From CAYTSW01 sp964440605 (lineage in GTDB: Bacteria; Planctomycetota; Phycisphaerae; Phycisphaerales; UBA1924): 29,868 nucleotides of DNA. The stretch is from the NCBI GenBank assembly GCA_964440605.1, contig CAYTSW010000017.1, forward strand, positions 1 to 29,868, written 5' to 3'. Below are positions 1-7,917 of the stretch, piece by piece. Position 1 is the first letter of the stretch, and every line of letters starts with the position of its first letter. The position numbers were made by a program, and so were the translations under genes. Below the pieces are notes generated by a model. The model searched no databases, was not told the DNA's origin, and saw only the letters and a list, made by a program, of their open reading frames with translations.

Positions 1-17
1 CTACACTAATCACCCCC

Positions 18-75
18 AGTCATACGCACTTACCCGAGATCTACACTCTCTCCCTACACGACGCTCTTCCGATCT
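18..75 (+). other. Illumina P5/Read-1 adapter contamination at the contig end
   Basis: Bases 34-75 match the end of the standard Illumina P5 plus Read-1 sequencing primer with a single mismatch at base 50. The sequence ends in the familiar GCTCTTCCGATCT at 63-75. Bases 18-33 keep the register of the remaining P5 sequence but with many errors. Bases 1-17 have no assignable origin and are probably low-quality read end. Read on the minus strand, this stretch adds about 21 false residues (containing SEERRVGRECRS, a well-known adapter translation) to the end of the cheA fragment. Genuine genomic sequence should be taken to start at base 76. Confidence 0.96.
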
Positions 76-1098
76 CGGCTGCCCGCTCGACTCCGCCGCG
101 GCGGCTCCCGGCTGTACGTCGGCCCCGTCGCTCACGCCATCGAGCAGCAGCACATCCTCGGGGTTCAGCTCCGCGGCCGGGGCGTCCGCGTCGGGCTCGC
201 CACGCAGGGCTGCCGTACCACGGGTGAGCAGCGTCTCGGTATCCCACGACGCCGCCGCCGACTCGCCCAGCGCTTTGGCCGCCTCGCCCAGCAGCAGCGC
301 GATCGCGGCCAGGCGGGCGCCGACCTCAGCGGCATGCGCCTCCTCCAACGCCGACTCATGCTCGGCGCACGCGCCGATGAACGCGATCATCCGCTCCAAC
401 GGCGTGAGCTCGAAGAACTCCGCGGTGGATCGCAGCGACTCGGCCAACTCCCCCAGCTTGCCCCGCGCGTCGTCCCGCGTCGATGCGTCGCGGAAGCGGG
501 CCGACGCGTCGGCCACCTGGTCGGCCGACTCCTGAAGGTCCGTGACCATGAAGGGCAGGACGTCCACCTTCTGCTCGGGCAGGTCGAGCGGCGTCGCCGA
601 CCCGCCGAAGCGCACCGCGACCGCCCGTCCGCCGGCGTCCGCATCGTCCGGTCCGGTCGAAGCCGGCGTGCTCGCGTCGTCACCGCCCTCGCCCACCTCG
701 GCCTCGCCCCCCGCCGCGATCGCGTGCAGCAGCTCGACCAGCTCCGTCGGACCCGGGGAGATATCGGCCCCGTCCGCCACCTCGCCGAGCTGACGGCGCA
801 GTACGTCGACGCTGCGCAGCAGCGCATCGACCACGGTCTCGTTGACGCTGGCCTGCCCCTTGCGCAGGCAGTTGAGGGCGTCTTCGGCGGCGTGGGCGAA
901 CTCGGTCAGCGCGCCCAGATTCAGGAAGCTCGCGCTGCCCTTGATCGTGTGCAGCGCCCGGAAGATCTGGTCGAGCAGCGGCCCCGGCTCGGGCTCGGAC
1001 TCGAGCGACACCAGGTCCGCGTCGAGCTGCTCGATCAGCTCGCCCGACTCGGTCAGGAAGTCATTGATCAGCTCTGGATCGAGGCCCGTGGGCAGCAC
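76..1098 (-). CDS. cheA: Chemotaxis histidine kinase CheA, N-terminal part (truncated at contig end)
   Basis: This is the N-terminal 341 residues of a CheA-type sensor kinase, which takes phosphate from its own kinase domain and passes it to CheY and CheB. Residues 1-110 form an Hpt domain with the phospho-accepting His50 in the motif LHTIKGSASFL. An Ala/Asp/Gly-rich linker follows (about 128-160), then a second mostly helical region (about 165-300) of unclear family. The dimerisation, ATPase and CheW-like domains lie beyond the contig edge. The start is GTG at 1098, chosen because CTCCTC at 1105-1110 reads as GAGGAG on the minus strand, 6 nt upstream. That ribosome site overlaps the cheR stop, which suggests translational coupling. 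CheA is supported by the Hpt motif and by cheW and cheR next door. Another Hpt-bearing hybrid kinase is possible but less likely. Confidence 0.85.
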
Positions 1099-1109
1099 GA
1101 CCTACTCCT

Positions 1110-1973
1110 CTACGCCGCCCGCGCCGCGGCGTCGGCACGCCGGTACGCGAACGCCTGCGGCTCGTCGACACGCTCGAGCGGCACGCCCGCGTTCCGCAGC
1201 GTCTCGCTGTGACCGATCATCAGATACCCGTCGGGCGCCAGTTGGTCGTGGAACATCTGCGCGACGCGCGCCTTCATGTCGTCGTCGAAGTAGATCATCA
1301 CGTTCCGGCAGAAGATCACGTCCCACGTGCCCCAGCGGCGAGCGGCCGTCGGGTTGTTCAGGTTGTGCAGCTCGAACGTCACCATCTCCTTAATCTCCGG
1401 AGAGAGGACGAAGACGTTCTCGCGTTCCGAGAAATAGCGCTTGGTGACCATCGGACTCACGCTGCGGAAGCTGAACGACGTGTAGACGCCCTCCGACGCG
1501 GCGCGTAGCACGCGTTCGGAGATGTCCGTGCCCAGGATCTCGACATGCCAGTCCGATAGACGAACGCCCAGCGAGCGGTGGACCTGCATCGCGATGGTGT
1601 AGGGCTCCTCGCCGCTGGAGCACGCCGCCGACCAGATGCGCAGCCGCTTCGTCGACTCGCGAGCCTTGAGCAGTTCGGGCAGCACGCGCTGCTCGAAGAA
1701 GTCGAGCTGCGGCTGGTTCCTGAAGAAGCTCGTCTCGTTGATCGTGATGCGGTTGAACATCTCCTGAAACTCTTCGACCTGGAACGGGCCCATCGTCAGG
1801 AAGGCGATGTACTGGTCGAAGTCTTCCATCTCGAGCTCTTCGAGGCGTTTGGAGAGCCGGCTCTCGAGCACGTACTTCTTCTGCTCGGGGAAGAAGATGC
1901 CGCTGCGGTCGTAGATCACCTGCTGGAGGCGCTTGAAGTCGGTGTCCTTCATCGAGATCGTGGTGCCGGGCAT
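1110..1973 (-). CDS. cheR: Chemotaxis protein methyltransferase CheR
   Basis: CheR transfers methyl groups from S-adenosylmethionine to glutamates on chemoreceptors and so sets adaptation. The frame gives 287 residues, the usual length of the family. An N-terminal helical domain (KDTDFKRLQQVIYDRSGIFF onward) is followed by the SAM-binding methyltransferase domain with IWSAACSSGEEPYTIAM (motif I), LGTDISERVLRAA and DVIFCRNVMIYFD. The frame is open further upstream to 2126, but that would run into cheW and adds a low-complexity Pro/Thr/Ser stretch. I place the start at ATG 1973, which has an AAGAGG about 10 nt upstream. A second ATG at 1952 is the alternative. The gene lies between cheW and cheA on the same strand and is probably co-transcribed with them. 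Confidence 0.93.
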   Translation of the reverse strand: MPGTTISMKDTDFKRLQQVIYDRSGIFFPEQKKYVLESRLSKRLEELEMEDFDQYIAFLTMGPFQVEEFQEMFNRITINETSFFRNQPQLDFFEQRVLPELLKARESTKRLRIWSAACSSGEEPYTIAMQVHRSLGVRLSDWHVEILGTDISERVLRAASEGVYTSFSFRSVSPMVTKRYFSERENVFVLSPEIKEMVTFELHNLNNPTAARRWGTWDVIFCRNVMIYFDDDMKARVAQMFHDQLAPDGYLMIGHSETLRNAGVPLERVDEPQAFAYRRADAAARAA

Positions 1974-2034
1974 CGCGGGGGCGCCTCTTGAAAGGGTGCT
2001 CGTCGTGGAGACTCGGGCGGAAGGGCGGTGGAGA

Positions 2035-2562
2035 TCAGGCGGCCTGGGCGGCGGCGTCGTCAGCCGCTTCGAGGATCCCGGCGCCGAACAGGTTGTCCAG
2101 ATCCAGCAGGATGAGGAGTCGGTCATCGAGCTTGCCGACGCCCTGCACGTATGACGAGTCGATCGCCGACGCCATCGCCGGCGCGTCCTCGACGATCTCG
2201 CGCTTGATCCGCAGCACCTCGTTCACGCGGTCGACCGTAAACCCGATGACGCGCTCGGCGACCTCCACCACCACGATCCGCGTGTCCGCCGACGTCTCGA
2301 TGTCTTCCTTGCCGAACCGACGCCGCAGGTTCACCACCGGGATGATCCGGCCGCGCAGGTTGATGACGCCCTCGACGAACTCGGGGCTCTGCGGCACGCG
2401 GGTGATCTCCATCATCCGATTGATCTCGTGCACACTCAGGATCGGGACCGCGAACTCTTCGCTTCCGACCACGAACGACACGAGCTGAAGGATCTCCTCG
2501 TCGCCCTGATGCGCCTGCTTCGACGCGTCGACCTGGCTGCTGTTGTTGCTGACGTCGCTCAT
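2035..2562 (-). CDS. cheW: Chemotaxis coupling protein CheW
   Basis: CheW is the scaffold that links chemoreceptors to CheA in the signalling array. The 175-residue product has about 25 polar N-terminal residues and then the full CheW beta-barrel domain: LQLVSFVVGSEEFAVPILSV, EFVEGVINLRGRIIPVVNLR (the hallmark NLRG stretch), VGKLDDRLLILLDLDNLF near the end, and a short Ala-rich tail. The ATG at 2562 has a purine-rich GGTGAGGG shortly upstream. It is the first of three chemotaxis genes transcribed towards the contig end. No receptor, cheY or cheB is visible in this window. Confidence 0.95.
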   Translation of the reverse strand: MSDVSNNSSQVDASKQAHQGDEEILQLVSFVVGSEEFAVPILSVHEINRMMEITRVPQSPEFVEGVINLRGRIIPVVNLRRRFGKEDIETSADTRIVVVEVAERVIGFTVDRVNEVLRIKREIVEDAPAMASAIDSSYVQGVGKLDDRLLILLDLDNLFGAGILEAADDAAAQAA

Positions 2563-2780
2563 GGCGGGCCCTCACCTGGCGCTCTCTCCCTCGACACCTC
2601 GCGGGCGCAGACCGTCGCGCCCGCCGCATGAGCGATCGGATCGTTGCACGACACGCTGAAGCCGCACTGGTTAACACCGACGACCCGAACCCGACCGGTG
2701 AACCGCACGGCCTTCGTGATCCCCCCATCCCGATCGCACGTTCCGGGGACGCTCATAACGCCGCGCGCGTTGGCCTCGCG
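2563..2780. other. Intergenic region upstream of cheW
   Basis: These 218 bases separate the cheW start from the end of the upstream minus-strand gene. They should hold the promoter of the chemotaxis genes, but I see no convincing hexamer pair, sigma-54 site or strong hairpin. A short minus-strand open frame (2559-2756) has no ribosome site and no recognisable domain, and I do not call it a gene. Confidence 0.4.
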
Positions 2781-4199
2781 TTACTCGCCCGAAACGGGGT
2801 AGACCGAAGCCGGCGTCACGCGACGCACGATCACCACGCCGTCGAAGGCCGCCCTCCAATCCATCACCACTCCGAAGGGGGCGAGCACGAGCACGCGGGA
2901 CTCGAGCGGCCCCGCGAACGGACCGGCGCCCGCGTCCTCGCCCGCCCTCAGGTCCAGGAACACGCCGGGCGGCGCCTCGGCGTCTCCCCGGACGCCCTCC
3001 TCGGCCGCGAGGGCCAGACCTTCCATCCAATGGGCGCGGCTCGGCGTGACCGCGCGCTCGTCGCCCAGATTCGGCACGCCGACCGCGCCGCGATGAGCCG
3101 CGATCGCCAGCGTGGCGATCGCGCCGTCGACCCGGTCGGCAAGGAGCGACGGGATGGGTGCTTCGCTCATCGGCAGCGGGCGGCCGTGCATCGTTGCGCC
3201 CTCCAGCGAACGCGCGCTCGTCGTCGCGGCGCCCCACACCACCACCGGCGCGTCACCTTCGCGCCGGGCCTCTTCGAGGTGATCAATCACGGCGCTGGCG
3301 CGGCTGCGGGCGATCATCTGCTGACGCGTGCGCGCCATCGCCCCACGCGGCGCATCACGCGGGATCTTGCCGATCGACTGGATGATCTCCTCCCGCTCAA
3401 CAAGACGGTTCACCAGACGCAGGGCTCTGCGCGAAGCGGCCGAGGCCGCGCCGGCTTTCGCATGCTTCTCCAGCAGCGCATGCGACTCGTTGAGGAGCGT
3501 GATGTGCGCTTCGCGACCGGGAGTGTTCGCGTTGGCTTCGAGCATCAGCGCATCGATGGCCCGGACGAAGTCGGAGCGCCGGTCGTTGTCAACTTCGGGG
3601 GGCAATCCCTCGGCGATGCGCCGCGTGACGAGCGCCCGTACATCGGGGGGAAAGTTGAACTGCGGCTCGGTGCCGAAGAGGCGCACCGGCGCGCCGGCGT
3701 CCTGCTCGCGGACGAACTCCACCAGCGCGTCGTACGCCTTCATGCGGTTGACGACCGGGAACCCGGCCTCGACGACCTCGCGGGCCGGGCGGCCGGCGCG
3801 CAACGCCTCGTCGAACGCCAGCCCATAGCCGAAACCGATCTGGAGCCCGATGGCGCCCACCGGGCGTTCGCGATGGAGATGCTCGGTGATGGCCGCGGCT
3901 ACCTGTACGGGCTCGGGCGAGCGGGCGATCGCGGTGCCGATCAGCACCAGAGCCGCGTCTTCGGGGATCGTCGCGAGCACCGCGTTCATGCCCTCGCCGG
4001 TGGCCCAGTCCAGCCCGGTCGCGATGCTCACGCCCTCGACGCTTGGCACGTCACTCGCGCGCTCGGAGCGCTGCGGGCGTTCGCCGTCGCCGGGCCGACC
4101 CGGCATGGTCGGGCGCTGGCCTTGGGCGAGAGCGGGAGAGGCGACGAGCACGAGGCCCGCGAGCAACATCGGCGCGAGGAGCGGTTGGAGTCGGCTCAT
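2781..4199 (-). CDS. Exported protein with an erythromycin-esterase-like fold, apparently lacking the catalytic residues
   Basis: The product has 472 residues with a clear Sec signal peptide (SRLQP, a hydrophobic stretch, then SPALAQ near residue 26), so it is periplasmic or exported. I recognise a distant resemblance to the erythromycin esterase family (EreA/EreB, succinoglycan-type esterases). Supporting stretches are ALVLIGTAIARSPEPV (84-98), GAIGLQIGFGYGLAFDEAL (115-133), FVREQDAGAPVRLFGTEPQF (162-181), and PVVVWGAATTS (318-328) followed by a short domain with ADRVDGAIATLAIAAHRG. In active family members these places read GEATHG, FEA and WAHNxHV. Here the Glu, His and paired His residues are replaced by Thr, Ala, Gln and Ala/Thr. 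I infer a non-hydrolytic relative. Without a profile search the assignment is moderate. The ATG at 4199 has TAGCAT exactly 6 nt upstream, fitting a leaderless mRNA. Confidence 0.6.
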   Translation of the reverse strand: MSRLQPLLAPMLLAGLVLVASPALAQGQRPTMPGRPGDGERPQRSERASDVPSVEGVSIATGLDWATGEGMNAVLATIPEDAALVLIGTAIARSPEPVQVAAAITEHLHRERPVGAIGLQIGFGYGLAFDEALRAGRPAREVVEAGFPVVNRMKAYDALVEFVREQDAGAPVRLFGTEPQFNFPPDVRALVTRRIAEGLPPEVDNDRRSDFVRAIDALMLEANANTPGREAHITLLNESHALLEKHAKAGAASAASRRALRLVNRLVEREEIIQSIGKIPRDAPRGAMARTRQQMIARSRASAVIDHLEEARREGDAPVVVWGAATTSARSLEGATMHGRPLPMSEAPIPSLLADRVDGAIATLAIAAHRGAVGVPNLGDERAVTPSRAHWMEGLALAAEEGVRGDAEAPPGVFLDLRAGEDAGAGPFAGPLESRVLVLAPFGVVMDWRAAFDGVVIVRRVTPASVYPVSGE

Positions 4200-4205
4200 G
4201 CGAGC

Positions 4206-4215
4206 ATGCTACGCT
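4206..4215. promoter_or_regulatory. Overlapping divergent -10 elements (TAGCAT minus, TACGCT plus)
   Basis: Only 22 bp separate the minus-strand ATG at 4199 from the plus-strand GTG at 4222. Bases 4211-4206 read TAGCAT on the minus strand and bases 4210-4215 read TACGCT on the plus strand. They share the TA at 4210-4211. Each hexamer ends exactly 6 nt before a start codon, which puts the expected transcription start on the first base of that codon. No ribosome site fits on either side. This is an inference from geometry and no -35 element is evident. Confidence 0.5.
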
Positions 4216-4221
4216 CGGCGC

Positions 4222-5217
4222 GTGATGAACCAGCACCACGCACCGGGCGCCGATCGGCCCGTCATCGGCATCGATCTCGGCGGGACGCACATGCAGGTGG
4301 GCCTCGTCGGACCCGACCACACGATCCTGCACCGTCTCGGCGGCAAGACCAACGCCGAGCACGGGCCCGACGCCGTCCTCGACGCCATGGCCGACCACGC
4401 GCGGCGCGCGTGCGCCGGCGCGGGCGTCACGCTCGACGACTGCGCGGCGCTGGGCATCGGATCGCCGGGAGCCATCGACTTCGAGCACGGCGTGGTGATC
4501 GACGCGCCGAACCTTTACTGGAAAGACCTGCCGCTGCGCGACGAACTCTCCTCGCGCCTCGACGGCATCGCGGTGCGGCTCGAAAACGACGTCAACGCCG
4601 CCGTCCTCGGCGAGTGCGCCCTGGGCGCCGGACGCGGCGCGACCGACGCCATCGGCGCCTGGATCGGCACCGGCGTCGGGGGCGGGATCATCATCAACGG
4701 CGCGCCCTACCGGGGCCCGCTCGGCACCGCCGGCGAAATCGGGCAGACCATCCTCGCAGGCCTCGCCCCCGGACCCGCGCTCGCCGACGTCGACCACCAC
4801 CGCATGGAACGTCACGCCTCACGCCACTTCGTCACGCAGGCCCTGATCGACGCGGTCAACCGCGGCGCTTCGTCGTCGCTCGCCGGGCCGCTGCACGACA
4901 ACGACGGACACCTATCACCCAGCGATCTCGCATCGGCCTACGAGTCGGGCGACGACCTGGCGGTCAGCGCGCTCGACAACGCCGCCGACTTCATCGGCAT
5001 CACCATCGCCAACACCATCACCGTGCTCTCGATCCCCCTGGTCATCCTCGGCGGCGGGCTGATGGAGACCATGCCACGGCCCTACATCGACCGCATCGAA
5101 CGCACCATCAAACGAGCGGTCTTCCCGCACGCGCTGGGCGAACACATCACCGTCCGCACCACCGAGCTCAAAGAGAACGCCGGCCTGTTGGGTGCGGCGC
5201 TCACGGCCCACGCCTGA
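4222..5217 (+). CDS. ROK-family sugar kinase (glucokinase-like) lacking the zinc motif
   Basis: The product (330 residues from ATG 4225, 331 from GTG 4222) belongs to the ROK family of ATP-dependent hexose kinases and related repressors. It has no DNA-binding domain, so a kinase is expected. Visible motifs, numbered from the ATG, are the phosphate-binding GIDLGGTHMQVGLV (15-28), GIGSPGAIDF (77-86), ENDVNAAVLGE with the catalytic Asp122, and WIGTGVGGGIIINGAPYRG (147-164). In most ROK kinases GEIGH is followed by a CxCGxxGCxE zinc site. Here it reads GEIGQ and then DHHRMERHASRHF with no cysteines, so the structural zinc appears lost. The start is uncertain: GTG 4222 sits 6 nt after TACGCT (leaderless), and ATG 4225 is the next codon. 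Substrate cannot be told from sequence; glucose is the default guess. Confidence 0.85.
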   Translation: MMNQHHAPGADRPVIGIDLGGTHMQVGLVGPDHTILHRLGGKTNAEHGPDAVLDAMADHARRACAGAGVTLDDCAALGIGSPGAIDFEHGVVIDAPNLYWKDLPLRDELSSRLDGIAVRLENDVNAAVLGECALGAGRGATDAIGAWIGTGVGGGIIINGAPYRGPLGTAGEIGQTILAGLAPGPALADVDHHRMERHASRHFVTQALIDAVNRGASSSLAGPLHDNDGHLSPSDLASAYESGDDLAVSALDNAADFIGITIANTITVLSIPLVILGGGLMETMPRPYIDRIERTIKRAVFPHALGEHITVRTTELKENAGLLGAALTAHA

Positions 5218-5250
5218 CGAAGCGCTTGCCCTCGCGCCGCTCGTCGCGGT

Positions 5251-5700
5251 CTACCCCTCTGAGTCGCTCACAAGATAGAACCGCCCCACCTTCGCCTCGA
5301 AGGGCAGCCCGAGGTCTTCGCCTTCGGAGACTTCACAGCCGTACGTGCCTTCCATCGTGCCCCACGGCGTTTCGAGCGGCGCAACGCTCTCGTAGCCGAA
5401 GGCGTCGCCGGGCTCGAGTCGCGGCTGTCGGCCGACGACGCCCTCGCCGCGCACCTCGTGCTCGCGCCCGTCGGCGTCGGTGATGATCCAGTAGCGCGTC
5501 AGCAGTTGCAGCGCGACGGAGCCCTCGTTGCCGAGGCGGATGCGGTAGCCGAAGAGAAAGCGATTGGACGACGGGTCGCTCTCGGCTTCCATGTGGAAGG
5601 GTTCGGCGGTGACGCGCATGACGCACCGCCCATCGTCGGAGCGCGTGACGACCGAAGAGCCGTGACGCGACGGGGCCTGCGGGTTGGTGGGTCCGCTCAT
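5251..5700 (-). CDS. apaG: ApaG-domain protein
   Basis: The 149-residue product matches the ApaG (DUF525) family, a small immunoglobulin-like fold of uncertain role, linked in enterobacteria to Co2+ resistance and Mg2+ efflux. Diagnostic stretches are SNRFLFGYRIRLGNEGSVAL, LLTRYWIITDADGREHEV, the glycine pattern RGEGVVGRQPRLEPGDAF and ETPWGTMEGTYGCE. The family norm is about 125 residues. The extra length is a polar N-terminus. The ATG at 5700 has TAGGAT (5712-5707) exactly 6 nt upstream and no ribosome site, suggesting a leaderless mRNA. It is convergent with the ROK kinase (33 nt between stops) and divergent from rseP. Confidence 0.9.
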   Translation of the reverse strand: MSGPTNPQAPSRHGSSVVTRSDDGRCVMRVTAEPFHMEAESDPSSNRFLFGYRIRLGNEGSVALQLLTRYWIITDADGREHEVRGEGVVGRQPRLEPGDAFGYESVAPLETPWGTMEGTYGCEVSEGEDLGLPFEAKVGRFYLVSDSEG

Positions 5701-5706
5701 GGCAAA

Positions 5707-5712
5707 ATCCTA
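5707..5712 (-). promoter_or_regulatory. -10 element for a leaderless apaG transcript
   Basis: The minus strand reads TAGGAT, then 6 nt (TTTGCC), then the apaG ATG. A -10 hexamer normally occupies -12 to -7, so transcription would begin at the A of the start codon. No -35 motif is seen. Confidence 0.45.
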
Positions 5713-5790
5713 CGCGATACCGGATGAAGCGGGCGGGCGCGTCCGGCCGGGCGGTTCGCGCTCGCGCCGGTCCCTCTGCGACCATCCTTC

Positions 5791-5796
5791 TACCAT
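5791..5796 (+). promoter_or_regulatory. -10 element for a leaderless rseP transcript
   Basis: The plus strand reads TACCAT, then 6 nt (CCCGCC), then the rseP ATG at 5803. The spacing is identical to that at apaG, the esterase-like gene and mgtE. No Shine-Dalgarno sequence lies in front of the start. Confidence 0.45.
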
Positions 5797-5802
5797 CCCG
5801 CC

Positions 5803-7914
5803 ATGCTCGACGCCATCGCACCGATCTGGAACGTCATCCTCGTCCTGCTCGGCTTCGGGCTCGTCATCGTCGTCCACGAAGCCGGGCACTTCCTCGCGGC
5901 CCGGTGGGCCGGCATCCGCGTCTTCGCCTTCGCCGTCGGCTTCGGGCCGGCGGTCTGCTCATGGCGCAAGGGCATGGGGTTCCGACGGGGGTCGTCCGAA
6001 GACGAGTACCGCAAAGCCTTGGAGGCCGACGCCAAGGCCGCCGACGCGCGCTACTCCCCCACCGAGTATCGCCTGAACTGGGTGCCGCTGGGCGGCTACG
6101 TCCGCATGCTCGGCCAGGAAGACCTCGCCCCGGCGACCGAAGAGACCGCCGACGACAGCTATCAGGCCAAGCCCGTCTGGAAGCGGATGGTCGTGATCTC
6201 CGCGGGCGTTGTCATGAACATCATCCTCGCCGCCGTGCTCTTCGTGGGCGTATACCTGGTGGGTCTGCCGGCCGAAGCGCCGGCGGTGGACGTCCCAGAC
6301 CAGAGCCCCTCGCACGCCGCGGGCCTGCGGACGGGCGACGTCGTGCGCCGCGTGAACGGCAACACCGTCGAGGTGTTTCAGGACATCGTGCTCGAGGTCG
6401 GCCTCGCGAAAGCCGGGCGCGACATCGAGGTCGTCGCCGACCGCGTGCTCGACTCGGGCAAGCGGGAGACCGTCACCGCGATCGTCGAGCCGGAGTACAA
6501 CCCGCGCGCGCAGATACGCGTCATCGGCGTGAGCCCCATGCTCACCGGCGTGCTCGTCGACCCCGTCGAAGAAGGACGCACCACTTTCGAAGCGACCCTC
6601 GCCCGCGCCGGGTTGGAGGAACTCGGGCCGCGCGATCGCCTCGTGGAAGTCGACGGCGAGGCGGTCGAGCCCGTGGACGTCGGCCGCTGGGGCGCGCTGC
6701 CGCTGCTCACCCCGCTCTACGACGCGGTCGAGCGCTCAAACGGCGAGCCGATGACGCTCGCCTTCGAATCGCCGGCGGGTAAGACCAAGCGTGTCACATG
6801 GTGCCCCGAGCCGCGGTACATGACGGCGCTCACCGGCAGCGGGAACGACGTGCGCGGCGTGCAACACCTGCTGGGTCTGACGTCGCCCATGATGGTCGAG
6901 GCGGCGCAGGAACGCGGCGAGGAGCAGGGCCTGCGCGCGGGCGATGTCTTCGCCCGGCTCGGCTCGGGGCGCTGGCCCAGCGTCGACGTCGGCGTCGACG
7001 TGATCCGCGACCACGCCGGCGACACGCTCGAAGCGGTCGTGGTGCGCGACGGCGTGCTGCTGCCGCTGACGCTCGACGTGAGCAGCGCCGGCACCGTCGG
7101 CTTCTTTCCAGGGCCGGCGAACAACACCACCTTCCTCGCCGACACGCCCGATCTCCACGAGATGCTCGACGGCGAACGCGAGCCGATCGACACCGCCGCC
7201 GAGCGCCTCTCGCCGCGGCTCGGAGCGGGCATGCACATCGTCGCGGTCAACGGCGAGCCGCTCGCCTCCATGGATGAACTGTGGCGCGAGCTCCGCGCCT
7301 TCGCGGTCGCGACGCCCATCGCCAGCCTCACCGAAGACGCGCTCACCTGGGAGCTCGAAGTCATGGCGCTCGAGCCCGGCTCGCTCGATAAGGGTCCGGT
7401 GCAGACCATCCAATGGCGACTCACGAAAGAGGACTTGGCCGTCGTTCGCGAGCTGGGCTGGTCGCTGGGCGTGCTGGAGACGGTCTTCGAGTACGCCTCG
7501 GTGCTGGTGAAAGGCGAGGGCCCGGTCGATGCGCTCGCCCTCGGCCTGCGTGAGACCAAGCGCATGCTCGCGCGCGTCTACCTCACGCTCACTCGCCTCG
7601 CCGACGGCTCGGTCAAGCCGCAGCAACTCAAGGGGCCCGTCGGCATCACGCACATCGGCTCGCAGGTCGCCGAGCAGGGCTTCATCAAGCTGCTCTTTTT
7701 CCTCGGCCTGCTCAGCGCCAACCTCGCGGTGCTCAACTTCCTGCCGCTGCCCATCGTCGACGGCGGGCACTTCATCATGCTCGCCTACGAGGGCGTCACC
7801 GGGAAGCCCGTACCGATCGTCGTGCAGAACTTCCTGATGATCATCGGCCTGCTGATGATCGCCGGCGTCTTCCTCTTCGTCACCTTCAACGACCTGGTCG
7901 CGCTCTTCTCCTGA
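5803..7914 (+). CDS. rseP: RseP-type site-2 metalloprotease with several PDZ-like domains
   Basis: This is an intramembrane zinc protease of the RseP/S2P family, which cuts membrane-bound regulators such as anti-sigma factors within the bilayer. The first membrane segment carries the zinc motif HEAGH (His25, Glu26, His29). The second conserved motif, NFLPLPIVDGGHF, starts at 645 with the zinc ligand Asp653. A final membrane segment is near the C-terminus. At 703 residues it is much longer than the roughly 450 of Escherichia coli RseP. The extra length lies between the catalytic segments, where I count four PDZ-like units, each marked by a signature such as AAGLRTGDVVRRVNG, LGPRDRLVEVDGEAV, QGLRAGDVFARLGSG or LGAGMHIVAVNGEPL. 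The stop is 3 nt before the next gene, so the two are probably one operon. Confidence 0.93.
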   Translation: MLDAIAPIWNVILVLLGFGLVIVVHEAGHFLAARWAGIRVFAFAVGFGPAVCSWRKGMGFRRGSSEDEYRKALEADAKAADARYSPTEYRLNWVPLGGYVRMLGQEDLAPATEETADDSYQAKPVWKRMVVISAGVVMNIILAAVLFVGVYLVGLPAEAPAVDVPDQSPSHAAGLRTGDVVRRVNGNTVEVFQDIVLEVGLAKAGRDIEVVADRVLDSGKRETVTAIVEPEYNPRAQIRVIGVSPMLTGVLVDPVEEGRTTFEATLARAGLEELGPRDRLVEVDGEAVEPVDVGRWGALPLLTPLYDAVERSNGEPMTLAFESPAGKTKRVTWCPEPRYMTALTGSGNDVRGVQHLLGLTSPMMVEAAQERGEEQGLRAGDVFARLGSGRWPSVDVGVDVIRDHAGDTLEAVVVRDGVLLPLTLDVSSAGTVGFFPGPANNTTFLADTPDLHEMLDGEREPIDTAAERLSPRLGAGMHIVAVNGEPLASMDELWRELRAFAVATPIASLTEDALTWELEVMALEPGSLDKGPVQTIQWRLTKEDLAVVRELGWSLGVLETVFEYASVLVKGEGPVDALALGLRETKRMLARVYLTLTRLADGSVKPQQLKGPVGITHIGSQVAEQGFIKLLFFLGLLSANLAVLNFLPLPIVDGGHFIMLAYEGVTGKPVPIVVQNFLMIIGLLMIAGVFLFVTFNDLVALFS

Positions 7915-7917
7915 CCC

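Noticed and set aside
41..247. Minus-strand open frame ending in EIGRASCRERV
   Set aside because: That ending is the known translation of Illumina adapter, and the rest is an off-frame reading of cheA.
2559..2756. A 65-codon minus-strand frame upstream of cheW
   Set aside because: No ribosome site, no recognisable motif, and it overlaps the cheW start. It is probably the cheW promoter region.
2628..5483. A 951-codon plus-strand open frame
   Set aside because: It is an antisense shadow of the esterase-like gene plus an out-of-frame reading of the ROK gene. Its product is Arg/His/Pro-rich low-complexity sequence with no domain, as expected in GC-rich DNA.
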